Shown piece by piece: positions 8,075 to 17,919 of a DNA stretch of 64,000 nucleotides (the first letter of the stretch is position 1; the number at the start of each line of letters is the position of its first letter). The notes below the pieces were generated by a model that ran no database searches, was not told the DNA's origin, and was given only the letters and a program-made list of their open reading frames with translations. A program made the position numbers and the translations under genes. This DNA is from Kitasatospora sp. NBC_00315. GTDB taxonomy: Bacteria > Actinomycetota > Actinomycetes > Streptomycetales > Streptomycetaceae. The stretch lies in contig NZ_CP108025.1 of assembly GCF_041435095.1 (NCBI RefSeq), positions 4,464,001 through 4,528,000 of the forward strand, written 5' to 3'.

Positions 8075-8720
8075 CCAGACGTACGACACCAACACGCACG
8101 CCCACGGTTCGGAGCCCGACGACTTCGCGGTGCAGATCGCGGACTCGGTCGAGAGCTTCGTCCTCGCGGTGACCGAGGTGGCCAAGGGCGACGAGCCGGG
8201 CAGTGCCGTCTCGCTGCTGCTGCTGGAGGTGTCCCAGCTGCTGCTGGCCGGCGGCCGGCTCGGCGCGATCGAGGACGTCGTCCCGGACGACCGTTTCGAG
8301 CCGGACGCCGGTCCGGAGCCGGACGGCGTCGAACTGCGTGAGCGGCTCGCCGAGCTGCTGGCGCCGATCGACGTCTTCCACGAGGTCTTCGACCCGTACG
8401 GGCCGCCGTCGATGCCGAACGCGTTCCGGATCTCGGACGACCTGGCGGGCGTGGTCAGCGAACTGCGGCACGGGCTGACCCACTACCGCGAGGGCCGGGT
8501 CAGCGAGGCGCTGTGGTGGTGGCAGTTCTCGTACCTCTCCAACTGGGGATCGACCTGTTCAGCGGTGCTGCGGGCCCTGCAGTCGCTGATCGCGCACGTC
8601 CGGCTGGACAGCCCGATCGGCGCGGCGGTGGACGGCGCCGACACGGACGACGACGGACTGACGGACGAGCAGCTCGAGCAGCAGGCGGGCGACCTGATGG
8701 CGGCCGAACTCGGGCTCTGA
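8067..8720 (+). CDS. DUF5063 domain-containing protein
   Basis: A 217-aa soluble acidic protein. Its core [17 protein letters not shown] through [18 protein letters not shown] and the aromatic [12 protein letters not shown] segment match what I recall of the DUF5063 family found next to recR in streptomycetes. The start overlaps the recR stop by 8 bp, so the two are translationally coupled. Its biochemical role is unknown; the linkage suggests a DNA-repair context, but that is inference. Confidence 0.8.
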   Translation: MSDQTYDTNTHAHGSEPDDFAVQIADSVESFVLAVTEVAKGDEPGSAVSLLLLEVSQLLLAGGRLGAIEDVVPDDRFEPDAGPEPDGVELRERLAELLAPIDVFHEVFDPYGPPSMPNAFRISDDLAGVVSELRHGLTHYREGRVSEALWWWQFSYLSNWGSTCSAVLRALQSLIAHVRLDSPIGAAVDGADTDDDGLTDEQLEQQAGDLMAAELGL

Positions 8721-9204
8721 GCTCCCGGCCCCGGGCCCGAGCGACGGGCCCGAGCGACGGGCCTGAGCGACGGGCCCGCAACGGCCCGAGCCCCCGGTCC
8801 CGAGCGACAGGCGCACGCAGCGACGGTGCCGGACATCCGGCTCCGGGCACTCGGGGAACTCCTGAGCGTGCCCGGAATCGGGCGGTTCGGGCGGAGTGTG
8901 ACGCAGACCTCGGGAAAAATCTTCCGGCGCGCCCGGGCGAAGAATTCGGGGGCCGGACCGCCGTTGCCCGCCGATTCTCCGGGCCCGTGCTCGCCGCTCC
9001 GGACAGCTGCCCGTCGGGGTGTCGGAAAGCTGCCCACCAGGTGAAACGGCCGTCTCATCATGTGGAAAGCACCGGTCGGGACGCCCTCGCTCGGTAGACT
9101 GGCGCTGACCGCAGAACCCCCGTACCCGGGGGATCCGGTGGCCGCCGGTAGCCACTCGCATCCGGCCCGGCCCCGGAAAAACCGACACAAGTCGAGGAGC
9201 GCAC
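8721..9204. other. recR operon to lysC intergenic region with short tandem repeats
   Basis: About 480 bp without a supported gene. It begins with three to four copies of a 13-bp GAGCGACGGGCCC-like unit (about 8738-8790). The distal part has lower G+C stretches (CGGGAAAAATCTTCCGG near 8912) that may hold the lysC promoter. I see no recognisable riboswitch; a lysine riboswitch is not evident. Confidence 0.4.
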
Positions 9205-10485
9205 GTGGGCCTTGTCGTGCAGAAGTACGGCGGCTCATCCGTTGCGGATGCCGAGGGCATCAAGCGCGTGGCCCGTCGAATCGTCGACACCAAGAAGGAC
9301 GGCCATGAGGTCGTCGTCGTGGTGTCCGCGATGGGCGACACGACGGACGAGCTCATCGAACTCGCGGAGCAGGTGTCACCCATCCCTGCCGGCCGCGAGT
9401 TCGACATGCTGCTGACCGCTGGAGAGCGGATCTCCATGGCGCTGCTGGCCATGGCGATCAAATCCCTGGGCCACGAGGCCCAGTCGTTCACGGGCAGTCA
9501 GGCCGGGGTCATCACCGACTCGGTCCACAACAAGGCACGCATCATCGACGTGACGCCCGGCCGCATCCGCACCGCTCTCGACGAGGGCAACATCGCGATC
9601 GTGGCGGGTTTCCAGGGTGTCTCGCTCTCCAGCAAGGACATCACCACCCTGGGGCGCGGCGGCTCGGACACCACCGCGGTGGCCCTGGCCGCGGCGCTGA
9701 AGGCCGAGGTCTGCGAGATCTACACCGACGTGGACGGCGTCTTCTCCGCCGACCCGCGCGTGGTGAAGAAGGCCCGCAAGATCGACTGGATCGCGTACGA
9801 GGACATGCTGGAGCTGGCCTCGTCCGGCTCCAAGGTGCTGCTCGACCGCTGTGTCGAGTACGCGCGCCGCTACTCGATCCCGATTCACGTACGCTCGTCC
9901 TTCTCCGGTCTTCCGGGGACCATCGTCAGCAGCACCAACCCGACCAAGCCCGAAGGGGGCGAGATGGAGCAGGCCATCATCTCCGGGGTCGCTCACGACA
10001 CGTCCGAGGCCAAGGTCACGGTCGTCGGCGTGCCGGACAAGCCGGGCGAGGCGGCCCGCATCTTCCGCGCCATCGCGGATGCCGAGGTCAACATCGACAT
10101 GGTGGTGCAGAACGTTTCGGCGGCTGCCACCGGTCTGACCGACATCTCCTTCACCCTGCCGAAGGCCGAGGGCCAGAAGGCCATCGACGCGCTGGGCCGG
10201 GTCAAGGAGGGCATCGGCTACGAGTCGCTCCGCTACGACGACGCGATCGGCAAGATCTCGCTGGTCGGCGCGGGGATGCGCTCCAACCCGGGGGTCACCG
10301 CGACCTTCTTCGAGGCGCTCTCCGAGGCCGGCGTCAACATCGAACTGATCTCCACCTCCGAGATCCGCATCTCGGTGGTGACCCGCGCCGACGACGTCAA
10401 CGAGGCCGTCCGCGCCGTCCACTCGGCCTTCGGTCTGGACAGCACCACGGACGAAGCGGTCGTCTACGGCGGCACCGGCCGCTAG
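9205..10485 (+). CDS. lysC: aspartate kinase with internal beta-subunit start
   Basis: A 426-aa enzyme phosphorylating L-aspartate, the first step to lysine, diaminopimelate, threonine and methionine. [16 protein letters not shown] opens the kinase domain, which continues through [28 protein letters not shown] and [14 protein letters not shown]. Two C-terminal ACT domains (from about residue 265) bind feedback inhibitors. An in-frame ATG at 9964 preceded by GAAGGGGG would start a 173-aa beta subunit, as in corynebacterial enzymes. Unusually, no asd follows; the next gene is an ECF sigma factor. Confidence 0.95.
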   Translation: MGLVVQKYGGSSVADAEGIKRVARRIVDTKKDGHEVVVVVSAMGDTTDELIELAEQVSPIPAGREFDMLLTAGERISMALLAMAIKSLGHEAQSFTGSQAGVITDSVHNKARIIDVTPGRIRTALDEGNIAIVAGFQGVSLSSKDITTLGRGGSDTTAVALAAALKAEVCEIYTDVDGVFSADPRVVKKARKIDWIAYEDMLELASSGSKVLLDRCVEYARRYSIPIHVRSSFSGLPGTIVSSTNPTKPEGGEMEQAIISGVAHDTSEAKVTVVGVPDKPGEAARIFRAIADAEVNIDMVVQNVSAAATGLTDISFTLPKAEGQKAIDALGRVKEGIGYESLRYDDAIGKISLVGAGMRSNPGVTATFFEALSEAGVNIELISTSEIRISVVTRADDVNEAVRAVHSAFGLDSTTDEAVVYGGTGR

Positions 10486-10701
10486 TCACCCGGAGCCCCG
10501 GCCACCGGCTGTCGGGCCCGGCCACCGGCCGTCGGGACCCGGAGCCGTGCGGGCCCGACAGGGTCCGACGGGGCGCTTTCGGGCGTCTTTTGAGACGGTC
10601 TGTCAGAATCCCCCTCCCACCCCTGGAGGGGGATTCGGCACATGCGGGAGAATGTGCCGCGAGCTGGGCAACCATGACAGGGGATCGAGTGTCCAACGAG
10701 C

Positions 10702-11319
10702 GTGGCGAACATGGTCGGGGTAGGGGTCGGTGTCGGGGCGATGTCTGTCGCGACGCTGGCTCCGCGCGCCCCGTGGTCGGTGGATAGGCCGGTAGACAGC
10801 ACGATGACGGCGCTCGCAGCCGGCACGGCGGGTACCAGCGAAGACCTGCTCACCGAGACGTACCAGGCCCACTACCGCTCCCTGCTGCGGCTGGCGGCCC
10901 TGCTCCTCGACGACCTCTCCACCTGTGAGGACGTCGTCCAGGAGGCGTTCATCCGGGTGCACGCGGCCAGACGCAGGGTGCGCGAGCCGGAGAAGACCCT
11001 CGCCTACCTGCGGCAGACGGTGGTGAACCTCTCCCGCTCGACGCTGCGCCGGCGGATCCTCGGCCTGCGCCTGCTGCCCAAGCCGATGCCTGACATGGCC
11101 AGTGCAGAAGAAGGCGCCTACGATGCGCTGGAGCGCGACCAACTCAAGGCCGCGCTGCGAGGGTTGCAACGCCGTCAGCGGGAGGTGCTGGTACTGCGCT
11201 ACTTCGTGGACATGACGGAGGCGCAGGTCGCCGACACCCTGGGCATCTCGCTCGGCTCGGTGAAGGCGTACGGATCGCGGGGGCTCGCGGCGTTGCGCGT
11301 GCAGATGGAGGCCGGGTAG
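10702..11319 (+). CDS. ECF sigma factor (SigE-like group)
   Basis: About 205 aa. Region 2 is seen as YQAHYRSLLRLAALLLDDLSTCEDVVQEAFIRVH, and region 4 as LQRRQREVLVLRYFVDMTEAQVADTLGISLGSVKAYGSRGLAAL, the helix-turn-helix for the -35 element. It is a typical compact two-domain extracytoplasmic-function sigma factor. The start is uncertain: GTG at 10702 gives a long Val/Gly-rich lead-in, while the ATG at 10804 (MTALAAG) would remove it. It is coupled by a 1-bp stop/start overlap to a membrane protein that may be its regulator. Confidence 0.85.
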   Translation: MANMVGVGVGVGAMSVATLAPRAPWSVDRPVDSTMTALAAGTAGTSEDLLTETYQAHYRSLLRLAALLLDDLSTCEDVVQEAFIRVHAARRRVREPEKTLAYLRQTVVNLSRSTLRRRILGLRLLPKPMPDMASAEEGAYDALERDQLKAALRGLQRRQREVLVLRYFVDMTEAQVADTLGISLGSVKAYGSRGLAALRVQMEAG

Positions 11320-12521
11320 TGACCGACGACCACCAGCCGGGCGGCCGCCGGGGGGACAGCCGCCGGCCGGTCAGCCGTCAGGGGGAGGGCCCCCGGCCGG
11401 AGGGCCACCCGGGCCGGAGCCTGCCGGCGGGGGGACCGCTGTCGGCCGAGGAGCAGGCGGTCCGTGAGCTGATGCGCCGTTCCGTGGCCGGGCTCGAACC
11501 GGACCACGGCTCGCTGGGGCGGATCCGCAGCGGGGTGCCCCGACGCCGGGCGATCCGGCGCAACGCCTGGACGGGCGCCGCCGCGGTGGCGCTGGCCACG
11601 GCCGTCGTCCTGCCCGCCCTGCGCTACCCGGACCGGCTCGGCCTCGCCGGGCCGGCCGCCGCGAGTACGGCGGACGGCGCGCAGACGGCGCCGGACGCCA
11701 CGCCGCCGGTCGGGAGCGGTACGTCCGGTCACCCGTCCTTCCCCTATTCCTGGGGCGGCCCGGCCCGGGGCCCCGGCGGTGGCCCGTCGTCGTCGAGCCC
11801 GGCCGCGAGCGGGGGCGCGGGAGCAGCGTCCGGGGGCGCGAGCGCCGGGCCCGGCGCGGGAGCGCCCGTACCGGCCTGCACGGCGGCCGACCTCGGCCCC
11901 GGCCCCTCCTACGTGGGCGTACCCGACGCCGCCGGCGCGCTGTACGGCTCCTTCACGGTGGTCAACGTCTCGGCGCACAGCTGCGCGCCGCCCGGTCCCG
12001 GCATCCTGGTGGTCAGCGCCGCCACCGGGAGCAGCCCCGCCCAGGTACGGGTCGTCGACCACCTCGCGGGCGACGCCGCCACCGCGCTGCCCGATCCGGT
12101 CGCGCTGGCGGCGGCCGGGCCGGCGGTACTGGCGCCGCAGGCCGCGTACCGGATCGGCTTCGGCTGGGTGCCGGGCGCGCCCTGTCAGAAGTCGGCCCCC
12201 GCCACGGTGGATCCCGCCGCAGCGGTACCGGCGGCGCAGGACTCACCCGGTCCGGCCGCGGCGGCCGCCTCGGCCGGACCGGGGGTGGCCGGGGATCCCT
12301 CGCCGTCCGCCGCCCCCCAGACCAGCGCGCCGAGTCCGACCGCAAGCCCCTCCTCCGCGCCGAGTGCCCCGGTTGCGGGCATCACGCTCGCGTACACCCC
12401 GGCTCCCGCCGGCTCCGCCACCGAGACGGCCGTCCTGCCCGGAGCCTGCGCGGGCACCGTCTACCGCACCGCCCCGCAGCCCGCCCCCTCGCCCGGGGCG
12501 TCCACGGCCACGGGGGGCTGA
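11319..12521 (+). CDS. membrane-anchored partner of the ECF sigma factor, DUF4232-like C-terminus
   Basis: A 400-aa protein with a cytoplasmic N-terminus of about 85 residues, one membrane segment (TGAAAVALATAVVLPAL) and an extracytoplasmic part with Ser/Gly/Pro-rich linkers. Its central domain (CTAADLGPGPSYVGVPDAAG through SFTVVNVSAHSCAPPGPGIL) resembles DUF4232 surface domains. GTG at 11319 shares a base with the sigma-factor stop. The topology fits an anti-sigma or sensor protein, but no zinc-binding HxxxCxxC motif is visible, so this is inferred from position. A Pro/Ala/Ser-rich tail follows. Confidence 0.7.
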   Translation: MTDDHQPGGRRGDSRRPVSRQGEGPRPEGHPGRSLPAGGPLSAEEQAVRELMRRSVAGLEPDHGSLGRIRSGVPRRRAIRRNAWTGAAAVALATAVVLPALRYPDRLGLAGPAAASTADGAQTAPDATPPVGSGTSGHPSFPYSWGGPARGPGGGPSSSSPAASGGAGAASGGASAGPGAGAPVPACTAADLGPGPSYVGVPDAAGALYGSFTVVNVSAHSCAPPGPGILVVSAATGSSPAQVRVVDHLAGDAATALPDPVALAAAGPAVLAPQAAYRIGFGWVPGAPCQKSAPATVDPAAAVPAAQDSPGPAAAAASAGPGVAGDPSPSAAPQTSAPSPTASPSSAPSAPVAGITLAYTPAPAGSATETAVLPGACAGTVYRTAPQPAPSPGASTATGG

Positions 12522-12619
12522 GCGGCGGCCGAACGGCGGCCGGGTCACGGGCGGGCCGCCGCCGGTCGGGCGGGCAGGGCGCACCCCAGCGGTCCGACGG
12601 CGCGTAGGCACTGGCTACC

Positions 12620-13417
12620 GTGGTGGGTGTGTACCGGTTCCTCCTGACTCCGCGCTGGCTGAGCAGCACCGTCCTCGCCCTGGTGGCCGTCGCGGTCTGC
12701 CTCTGGCTGGGTTCCTGGCAGCTCAGCCGCTTCGAGGACCGGCTCTCGGCCCACCACGACAGCGGCAGCACGGCGGCGGCCGCCACGGCCACGGGCGCCG
12801 CTCCGCTGGGCGGGGTGCTGACCACCGGCGCGCCCGACGTCAGCACCGCCACCGTCGGCCGCGCGGTGACCGCGACCGGCAGCTTCGATCCGGCGCACCA
12901 GCTGCTCGTCCCCGACCGTGTGCTGGACGGGAGGCAGGGTTACTACGTCCTCACGCCGCTGCGGACCACCGACGGCCGGACCGTGGCCGTCGTCCGCGGC
13001 TGGGCCGCCGGTACGCCGGGGGCCCAGGCACCCGCGCCGCCGCCCGGCGAGGTCACCGTCACGGGCCGGCTGCAGGCCGGCGAGAGCGCCGGCAGCAACG
13101 GCGCGGTGGCGGGCGGCCTGCCGGCCGGTCAGCTCGGCACGATCAGCCGCGCGACCCTGGTCAACATGCTCCCCTACGGCGGCTGGTACGACGGCTGGGT
13201 GGCCGCCGACAGCGTGCCGGCCGGGCTCACCGCGGTGCCGACCGTGCAGCCGCAGGGCGGTGACGGGCTGAGTCTGCGGGCCTTCCAGAACCTCGGGTAC
13301 ACCCTGGAGTGGTTCGTCTTCGCGGGCTTCGTGGTCTTCATGTGGTTCCGCCTGGTCCGCCGCGAGGCGGAGGCGGAACAGGACCGGGTCCTGGGGCTGG
13401 ACCCGGTCCTGGAGTGA
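12620..13417 (+). CDS. SURF1 family protein
   Basis: A 265-aa protein with one N-terminal membrane segment (STVLALVAVAVCLWLGSWQL) followed by SRFEDR, the usual SURF1 opening. The extracytoplasmic region contains the VRGWAAG block and the family-type GGWYDGWV segment. A second membrane segment (LEWFVFAGFVVFMWFRLV) lies near the C-terminus. SURF1 proteins assist heme insertion and assembly of aa3-type cytochrome oxidase. Several GTGs cluster at the start (12620, 12623, 12629); I report the first. Confidence 0.9.
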   Translation: MVGVYRFLLTPRWLSSTVLALVAVAVCLWLGSWQLSRFEDRLSAHHDSGSTAAAATATGAAPLGGVLTTGAPDVSTATVGRAVTATGSFDPAHQLLVPDRVLDGRQGYYVLTPLRTTDGRTVAVVRGWAAGTPGAQAPAPPPGEVTVTGRLQAGESAGSNGAVAGGLPAGQLGTISRATLVNMLPYGGWYDGWVAADSVPAGLTAVPTVQPQGGDGLSLRAFQNLGYTLEWFVFAGFVVFMWFRLVRREAEAEQDRVLGLDPVLE

Positions 13418-13453
13418 GCCGCCGTCGGGCCGGCCCGACGGCTTGAGGCCGTG

Positions 13454-13549
13454 GCGTCCGGACGGCGTGGTGTCCGGATGATGTGGCGTCCGGATGATGT
13501 GGTGTTCGGACGATCCGGTGTTCGGACGACGTGGTGTCAGGACGCCGCA
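13454..13549. repeat. six tandem 16-bp repeats between convergent genes
   Basis: Degenerate copies of GTGTCCGGATGATGTG fill 13454-13549, between the convergent SURF1 gene and lipoprotein gene. No gene is supported. They could mark a terminator-associated repeat expansion. Confidence 0.6.
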
Positions 13550-13573
13550 CCGCCCCAAGGGCGTGGCGTCCGG

Positions 13574-14137
13574 CTACTTGGACGGTTTGACGCTCGGGGA
13601 GGGCAGCGGGAGCACCGGTCGCCCCGGCGAGGGGGAGCCGGACGGCGCGGAGGACGGGTAGCCGCTCCCGCAGTCGCTGCCCGACCCGCTGCTGCCGGAG
13701 CTGTAGTGGTCGGTGTGATGGTGCACCGTGCGCCCCTTGGAGCTCTTGCTCTTCGATCCGCTGCTCTTCGACCCGCTGCTCCGGGAGCTCTTGGCGACAA
13801 GCCCGGCCCGCGTCACACCGGCCCGCGTCACATCGGCCCGCATGCCGTCGGCCCTCGCCACCCCGTCGGCCGCCCCGGCCGCCCCGGCCGGCGCGTACAC
13901 CGCGGGCACGGCCGGAGCCGCTCCCCGGGTGCCCGGCGCCGCCGCCCTGGTCGCACCGGCCGCCGGCGTGGCCGAGGCGGTGGCGGGCGGCGCGACGGGC
14001 GCCGCCGAGGGCGACGTGGTGAAGGCGGCCGGTGTGTAGTCGTCGCAGGCCTGCGCGTCGCCGGCGCCGGAGCAGCCCGTCAGCGCCAGCACGGCCGCCG
14101 CGATCACGGCGGCGGCCGCCACGGTACGTCTAGCCAA
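13574..14137 (-). CDS. putative Ser/Ala-rich secreted lipoprotein
   Basis: A 187-aa protein starting with TTG (LARRTVAAAAVIAAAVLALT), then the lipobox LTGC with Cys22 as the expected lipidation site. The rest is low complexity (Ala/Pro-rich, then Ser/Lys repeats SSGSKSSGSKSKSSKG and a His run) and ends LPLPSPSVKPSK. I recognise no domain. The TTG was chosen because it places the signal sequence at the N-terminus and follows GGGGGACT. It overlaps the upstream peptidase stop by 8 bp, so it is probably co-transcribed. Confidence 0.7.
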   Translation of the reverse strand: MARRTVAAAAVIAAAVLALTGCSGAGDAQACDDYTPAAFTTSPSAAPVAPPATASATPAAGATRAAAPGTRGAAPAVPAVYAPAGAAGAADGVARADGMRADVTRAGVTRAGLVAKSSRSSGSKSSGSKSKSSKGRTVHHHTDHYSSGSSGSGSDCGSGYPSSAPSGSPSPGRPVLPLPSPSVKPSK

Positions 14138-15956
14138 CGGAGTCCCCCAGAGCCAGGTGTCGCCGCGCGAAGTCGATCTCCAGGCGCAGCTGCTTGATCC
14201 GCTCGTCCACCACGAGCGAACCGTGGCCCGCATCGTAGCGGTACACCTCGTGCGGGCTGCCGAGCTCGTCCAGCCGCCGGACGTAGTTCTCGATCTGCCG
14301 GATGGGGCAGCGCGGGTCGTTCACGCCCGCGATGATGTGCACGGGCGCCCGCACCTGGTCGACGTAGGTCAGCGGGGAGGACGCCGTCCACCGCTGCGGC
14401 ACCTCCTGCGGGGTCCCGCCGAACAGCGTGCGGTCCAGCGACTTGAGCGCCTCCATCTCGTCCTCGTAGGCGGCCAGGTAGTCGGCGACGGGCACGGCGG
14501 CCAGGCCGAGCGCCCAGTCCCCCGGCTGTACGCCGAGGCCGAGCAGGGTCAGGTAGCCGCCCCAGGAGCCGCCGGAGAGCACCAGCCGGGCCGGATCGGC
14601 CAGACCGCTCGCCACCGCCCACGCCCGGACGGCGCCGATGTCCTCCAGTTCGATCAGGCCGATCCGCTCGCGAAGGGCGTCCGTCCAGGCCTGGCCGTAG
14701 CCGGTCGAACCCCGGTAGTTGACCCGGACGACGGCGAAGCCGTGGTCCAGCCAGGCGGCCGGCCCGGCCGCGAACGAGTCGCTGTCGTGGTGGGTCGGGC
14801 CACCGTGGATCTCGAAGACGGTCGGGTACGGGCCCTCGCCGGCCGGTCGCTGCACCAGGGCGTGCACCCGGCCGCCCGGTCCCTCCACCCAGACGTCCTC
14901 GACCGGCACGGAGCCGGGCGGCACCTCGCCGGGCGCCCGCAGCACCACCGCACCCGAGGTCGACCGCACCGCGGCCGGTTCCGCGGCGGAGGACCAGAGG
15001 AACTCCACCGTGCCGTCCGGACGGGCGGTGGCGCCGCCGACCGTGCCGCGCGGCGTCTCCAGCCGGGTCAGCACGCCCTTCTCCAGGTCGTACGAGAAGA
15101 GCTCGCTACGTGCCTCGTACTCGTGCTCGACCAGCAGGGAGCGGGCGTCCGGGCGCCACTGCGCGGAGACGTCGCCGGGCAGCTCGCGGCCGTCCTCGTC
15201 GCGCAGGACCGGCTCTGTCTCGGTGCCGGTCGCCACGTCCCAGATCATCGGCTCCCAGCGGCCCCGGCGCTGGTGCGCCACCAGCAGCCGGGTGTCGCCC
15301 TCGACCGGCGCGAAGCCGAGGCAGGCCACCCCGCGCGGCTCGGCGCGGCCGGTGACCTCGTCGAGCTCGGCCACCGTCGCGTTGTCGGCGAGCCGCAGGA
15401 CCCGGATCGCGGAGTGCATGGCGTCGCCGTGCTCGGTGTGGTCGACGGCGAGCAGCGCGCTGTCGTGGCTGAGGTCGCCGACGCCGCCGTACTCCTCGTG
15501 CCGGTAGATCTCCACCGGCTCCGCGGTGCCCGGGCGGCGCAGGTGCAGGGTGGTGCCGTCCGCGTCGGTGGAGCGGCCGACCACCACGGTGCCGTCGCGG
15601 CCGAGCGCCAGGCCCGCCGAGTAGGAGGCGGTCAGCCCCGGCACGGCCTCCTCGTCCGGCCCGCCGGCGAACGGCTGGCGGCGCCAGACGCCGAACTCGT
15701 CACCGTCGTGGTCGTCGAACCACCAGATCCACGCGCCGTCGGGGGACAGCTCGGCGTCGGTGGTGCCGTTCGGACGGTCGGTCACCCGGCGGTGCGCGCC
15801 GCTCGCGCGGTCCCAGGCGTACACCTCGTACGTACCGGTCGCGTTCGACACGTACAGGGCGCGGTCGGGGGCGTCCTGCGCCCAGTCCGGCAGGGAGACC
15901 CTGGCCGCCCTGAACCGCTGCTCCCACGCCGGTGCCGTGCTCTTCTCGTCGCTCAT
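14130..15956 (-). CDS. S9 family serine peptidase (prolyl oligopeptidase-like)
   Basis: A 608-aa cytoplasmic enzyme with an N-terminal beta-propeller-like half (repeated VTDRPNGTTDAELSPDGAWIW-type strands) and a C-terminal alpha/beta hydrolase. The nucleophile motif GGSWGGYL places Ser464; Asp547 in GVNDPRCP and His578 in DAGHGS complete the triad. HGGPTHHD supplies the oxyanion region. Family members cleave short peptides, often after proline, or have esterase or acylaminoacyl activity. I chose the ATG at 15956 (MSDEKST); four residues upstream is another ATG. No signal peptide is seen. Confidence 0.92.
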   Translation of the reverse strand: MSDEKSTAPAWEQRFRAARVSLPDWAQDAPDRALYVSNATGTYEVYAWDRASGAHRRVTDRPNGTTDAELSPDGAWIWWFDDHDGDEFGVWRRQPFAGGPDEEAVPGLTASYSAGLALGRDGTVVVGRSTDADGTTLHLRRPGTAEPVEIYRHEEYGGVGDLSHDSALLAVDHTEHGDAMHSAIRVLRLADNATVAELDEVTGRAEPRGVACLGFAPVEGDTRLLVAHQRRGRWEPMIWDVATGTETEPVLRDEDGRELPGDVSAQWRPDARSLLVEHEYEARSELFSYDLEKGVLTRLETPRGTVGGATARPDGTVEFLWSSAAEPAAVRSTSGAVVLRAPGEVPPGSVPVEDVWVEGPGGRVHALVQRPAGEGPYPTVFEIHGGPTHHDSDSFAAGPAAWLDHGFAVVRVNYRGSTGYGQAWTDALRERIGLIELEDIGAVRAWAVASGLADPARLVLSGGSWGGYLTLLGLGVQPGDWALGLAAVPVADYLAAYEDEMEALKSLDRTLFGGTPQEVPQRWTASSPLTYVDQVRAPVHIIAGVNDPRCPIRQIENYVRRLDELGSPHEVYRYDAGHGSLVVDERIKQLRLEIDFARRHLALGDSVG

Positions 15957-16064
15957 CCTCCCATCCAACCCGATGGACGGGAGGGTGCGGAACGCCCCGG
16001 GGCCCGGCAGTGGCTGCCGGGCCCCGGAGCGGCCCGGGAGGGTCGGGCCCGGGCCCGGGTGTGG

Positions 16065-17474
16065 TCAGGTGCGGCGGGGGAGCAGTTGGACCAGTGCGGC
16101 CAGGATCAGCTCCAGCACCCCCAGCGCGGCGACGCTGTGCACGAAGCCCGCCGGGAAGCCGTCCGCCTCGTAGAAGACGATCCCGATCAGCGCGATCCCG
16201 AGCGCCCCGCCGACCTGCTGGACGGTGGACAGCAGTCCGGCCGCCGAGCCGACCAGCTGGGGACCGACCCGCGCCAGCACCGTCGTCGTCACCGGCGCGA
16301 TCACCATGCCCATCCCCAGCCCGTCGACGAACAGGCCCGGGGAGAGCCACCACACACTGCCGGTGGTGCCCACCTCGTGCGCGGCCAGGCCGATCAGCGC
16401 GAGGCCCAGTGTCATCAGCAGCGCTCCGGCCGCCACCACCTGGCGCCCGAGCCGGGCGGCCAGCCGGTGCGCGCAGGTGGAGGTGAGCAGGTAGCCGCCG
16501 CCGATGGTGGTGAAGACCAGCCCGGCGCCGAGCGCGTCCAGGCCGCGGCCCTGCTGCAGGTAGAGGGCGAGGACCAGGAAGAACGAGGCCTGGCCGAGCC
16601 AGAACACCAGCTGCGCGGCGATGCCGGTGGTGAATGCCCGCTCGCGCACCAGCCGGGTGTCCACCAGCGGGGAGGCGCTGAACCGGTGCTGGTGCGCGCC
16701 GAACGCGGCCAGCAGTGCGACCGAGCCGCCCAGGCAGAGCCACGTCCACAGGGGCCAGCCCTGCTCGCGGCCCTCGATCAGCGGCAGTACCAGGCCGGTC
16801 AGCGCGAGGGTGACCAGGACGGCGCCCACCGGGTCGAGCCCGGGTCGCTCCGGCGCGCGGGACTCCGGCAGGCTGCGGCGTACCAGCGCGAGGGCGGCGA
16901 GACCGACCGGCAGGTTGATCAGGAAGCAGCTGCGCCAGTCCAGCCCGAGGATGTCGGCCCGGATCAGCAGACCGCCGATGAGCTGGCCGAAGACCGCGCC
17001 GACCCCCATCGTCAGGCCGTACATCGCGAACGCCCTGGCCTGCGCCGTGCCGCTGTACGCCGTCCGCAGGATCGCCAGCACCTGCGGCCCGACCAACGCG
17101 GCGGCCAACCCCTGCAGCACCCGTGCGCCGATCAGTGCGGCCGCCGTCGGGGCCAGGCCGCAGCCCGCCGAGGCGAGCGTGAACAGGGCCAGCCCGAGCC
17201 CGAACATCCTGCGTCGCCCGTACCGGTCGCCGAGCCGCCCGGCGGTGATCAGTCCGACGGCCAGCGCCAGCCCGAAACCGGCGATCACCCACTGGATCGC
17301 GGCCGGGCCGGCTCTCAGGTCGATCTGCACGGACGGGACGGCGACGTTGACGATGAAGAAGTCGAGGGCGGTCATGAAGGTCGCGGCCAGTACGACCGGG
17401 AGCAGGCCCCGGGCCGGGCGGGCGGGTTCGGCGGACGGTGCGGTGCGGGCGGCGCGCAGGGCGGTGGTGCTCAT
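16065..17474 (-). CDS. MFS transporter, DHA2-type drug exporter
   Basis: A 469-aa protein with about 14 hydrophobic segments. The first contains ATFMTALDFFIVNVAVPSV, and the loop-2 motif GRLGDRYGRRRMF is the MFS signature. The GARVLQGLAAALVGPQ segment is motif C-like of antiporters. Proteins of this group export hydrophobic drugs or metabolites using the proton gradient. It is oriented with the small SnoaL-like gene (85 bp apart), and the divergent LuxR-family regulator may control both; that is inference from layout. Confidence 0.9.
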   Translation of the reverse strand: MSTTALRAARTAPSAEPARPARGLLPVVLAATFMTALDFFIVNVAVPSVQIDLRAGPAAIQWVIAGFGLALAVGLITAGRLGDRYGRRRMFGLGLALFTLASAGCGLAPTAAALIGARVLQGLAAALVGPQVLAILRTAYSGTAQARAFAMYGLTMGVGAVFGQLIGGLLIRADILGLDWRSCFLINLPVGLAALALVRRSLPESRAPERPGLDPVGAVLVTLALTGLVLPLIEGREQGWPLWTWLCLGGSVALLAAFGAHQHRFSASPLVDTRLVRERAFTTGIAAQLVFWLGQASFFLVLALYLQQGRGLDALGAGLVFTTIGGGYLLTSTCAHRLAARLGRQVVAAGALLMTLGLALIGLAAHEVGTTGSVWWLSPGLFVDGLGMGMVIAPVTTTVLARVGPQLVGSAAGLLSTVQQVGGALGIALIGIVFYEADGFPAGFVHSVAALGVLELILAALVQLLPRRT

Positions 17475-17559
17475 CGCGGTCTCTTCTCGACGGGGTGGGT
17501 CGGGGGCGCGCGGTTCGCGCCCCCGGGAGGCGGGGCAGGCGGCGGGGCGGGCGGAGAAC

Positions 17560-17919
17560 TCAGGCGGGTACGCGGTCCAGGAAGCCGAGCACCGACTCGA
17601 CCAGGCCGTCCTCGCCCGCGACCAGTACGTCGAAGCCGATGATCAGCGCCTCGCCGCCGGCCGGTCCGAGGCCCCAGGTGAACCGGGCCAGGTGGTGGTG
17701 GGCGTCCACCGCGCCGAGGGTGAACGCCAGGCCCGGGAACTGGGCCTGCGCGGCGCCGATCGCGGTGGAGATCGCCTCCCGGCCGACCACGGCCATCAGC
17801 GGGTCGGTGTACTCCCCCTGCTCGCTCCACAGCTCGTCCACGAGCTTGCGGCGGGCGGCCGGGTCGGTCTCGTTCCAGGTGGCGATGTAGCGCTCGGCCA
17901 GCTGCTGGAGGTCGCTCAC
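17560..17919 (-). CDS. SnoaL/NTF2-like small protein
   Basis: A 119-aa protein beginning VSDLQQLAERYIATWNETDP and containing WSEQGEYTDPLMAVVGREAI, the helix-then-strand layout of the NTF2/SnoaL cone fold. Such proteins are isomerases, cyclases or ligand carriers; which applies here cannot be told. GTG at 17919 was chosen for its strong N-terminal fit to the family. It lies directly upstream of the MFS gene in the same direction and is divergent from the LuxR-type regulator. Confidence 0.85.
   Translation of the reverse strand: MSDLQQLAERYIATWNETDPAARRKLVDELWSEQGEYTDPLMAVVGREAISTAIGAAQAQFPGLAFTLGAVDAHHHLARFTWGLGPAGGEALIIGFDVLVAGEDGLVESVLGFLDRVPA

Noticed and set aside
11319-12521. Zinc-containing anti-sigma factor (ZAS) domain
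   Set aside because: No HxxxCxxC motif is visible in the cytoplasmic N-terminus, so only a positional link to the sigma factor is claimed.
14157-17642. 1161-codon plus-strand frame opposite the S9 peptidase and MFS genes
   Set aside because: Composition is typical of an antisense shadow, and the minus-strand proteins have intact catalytic and transport motifs.
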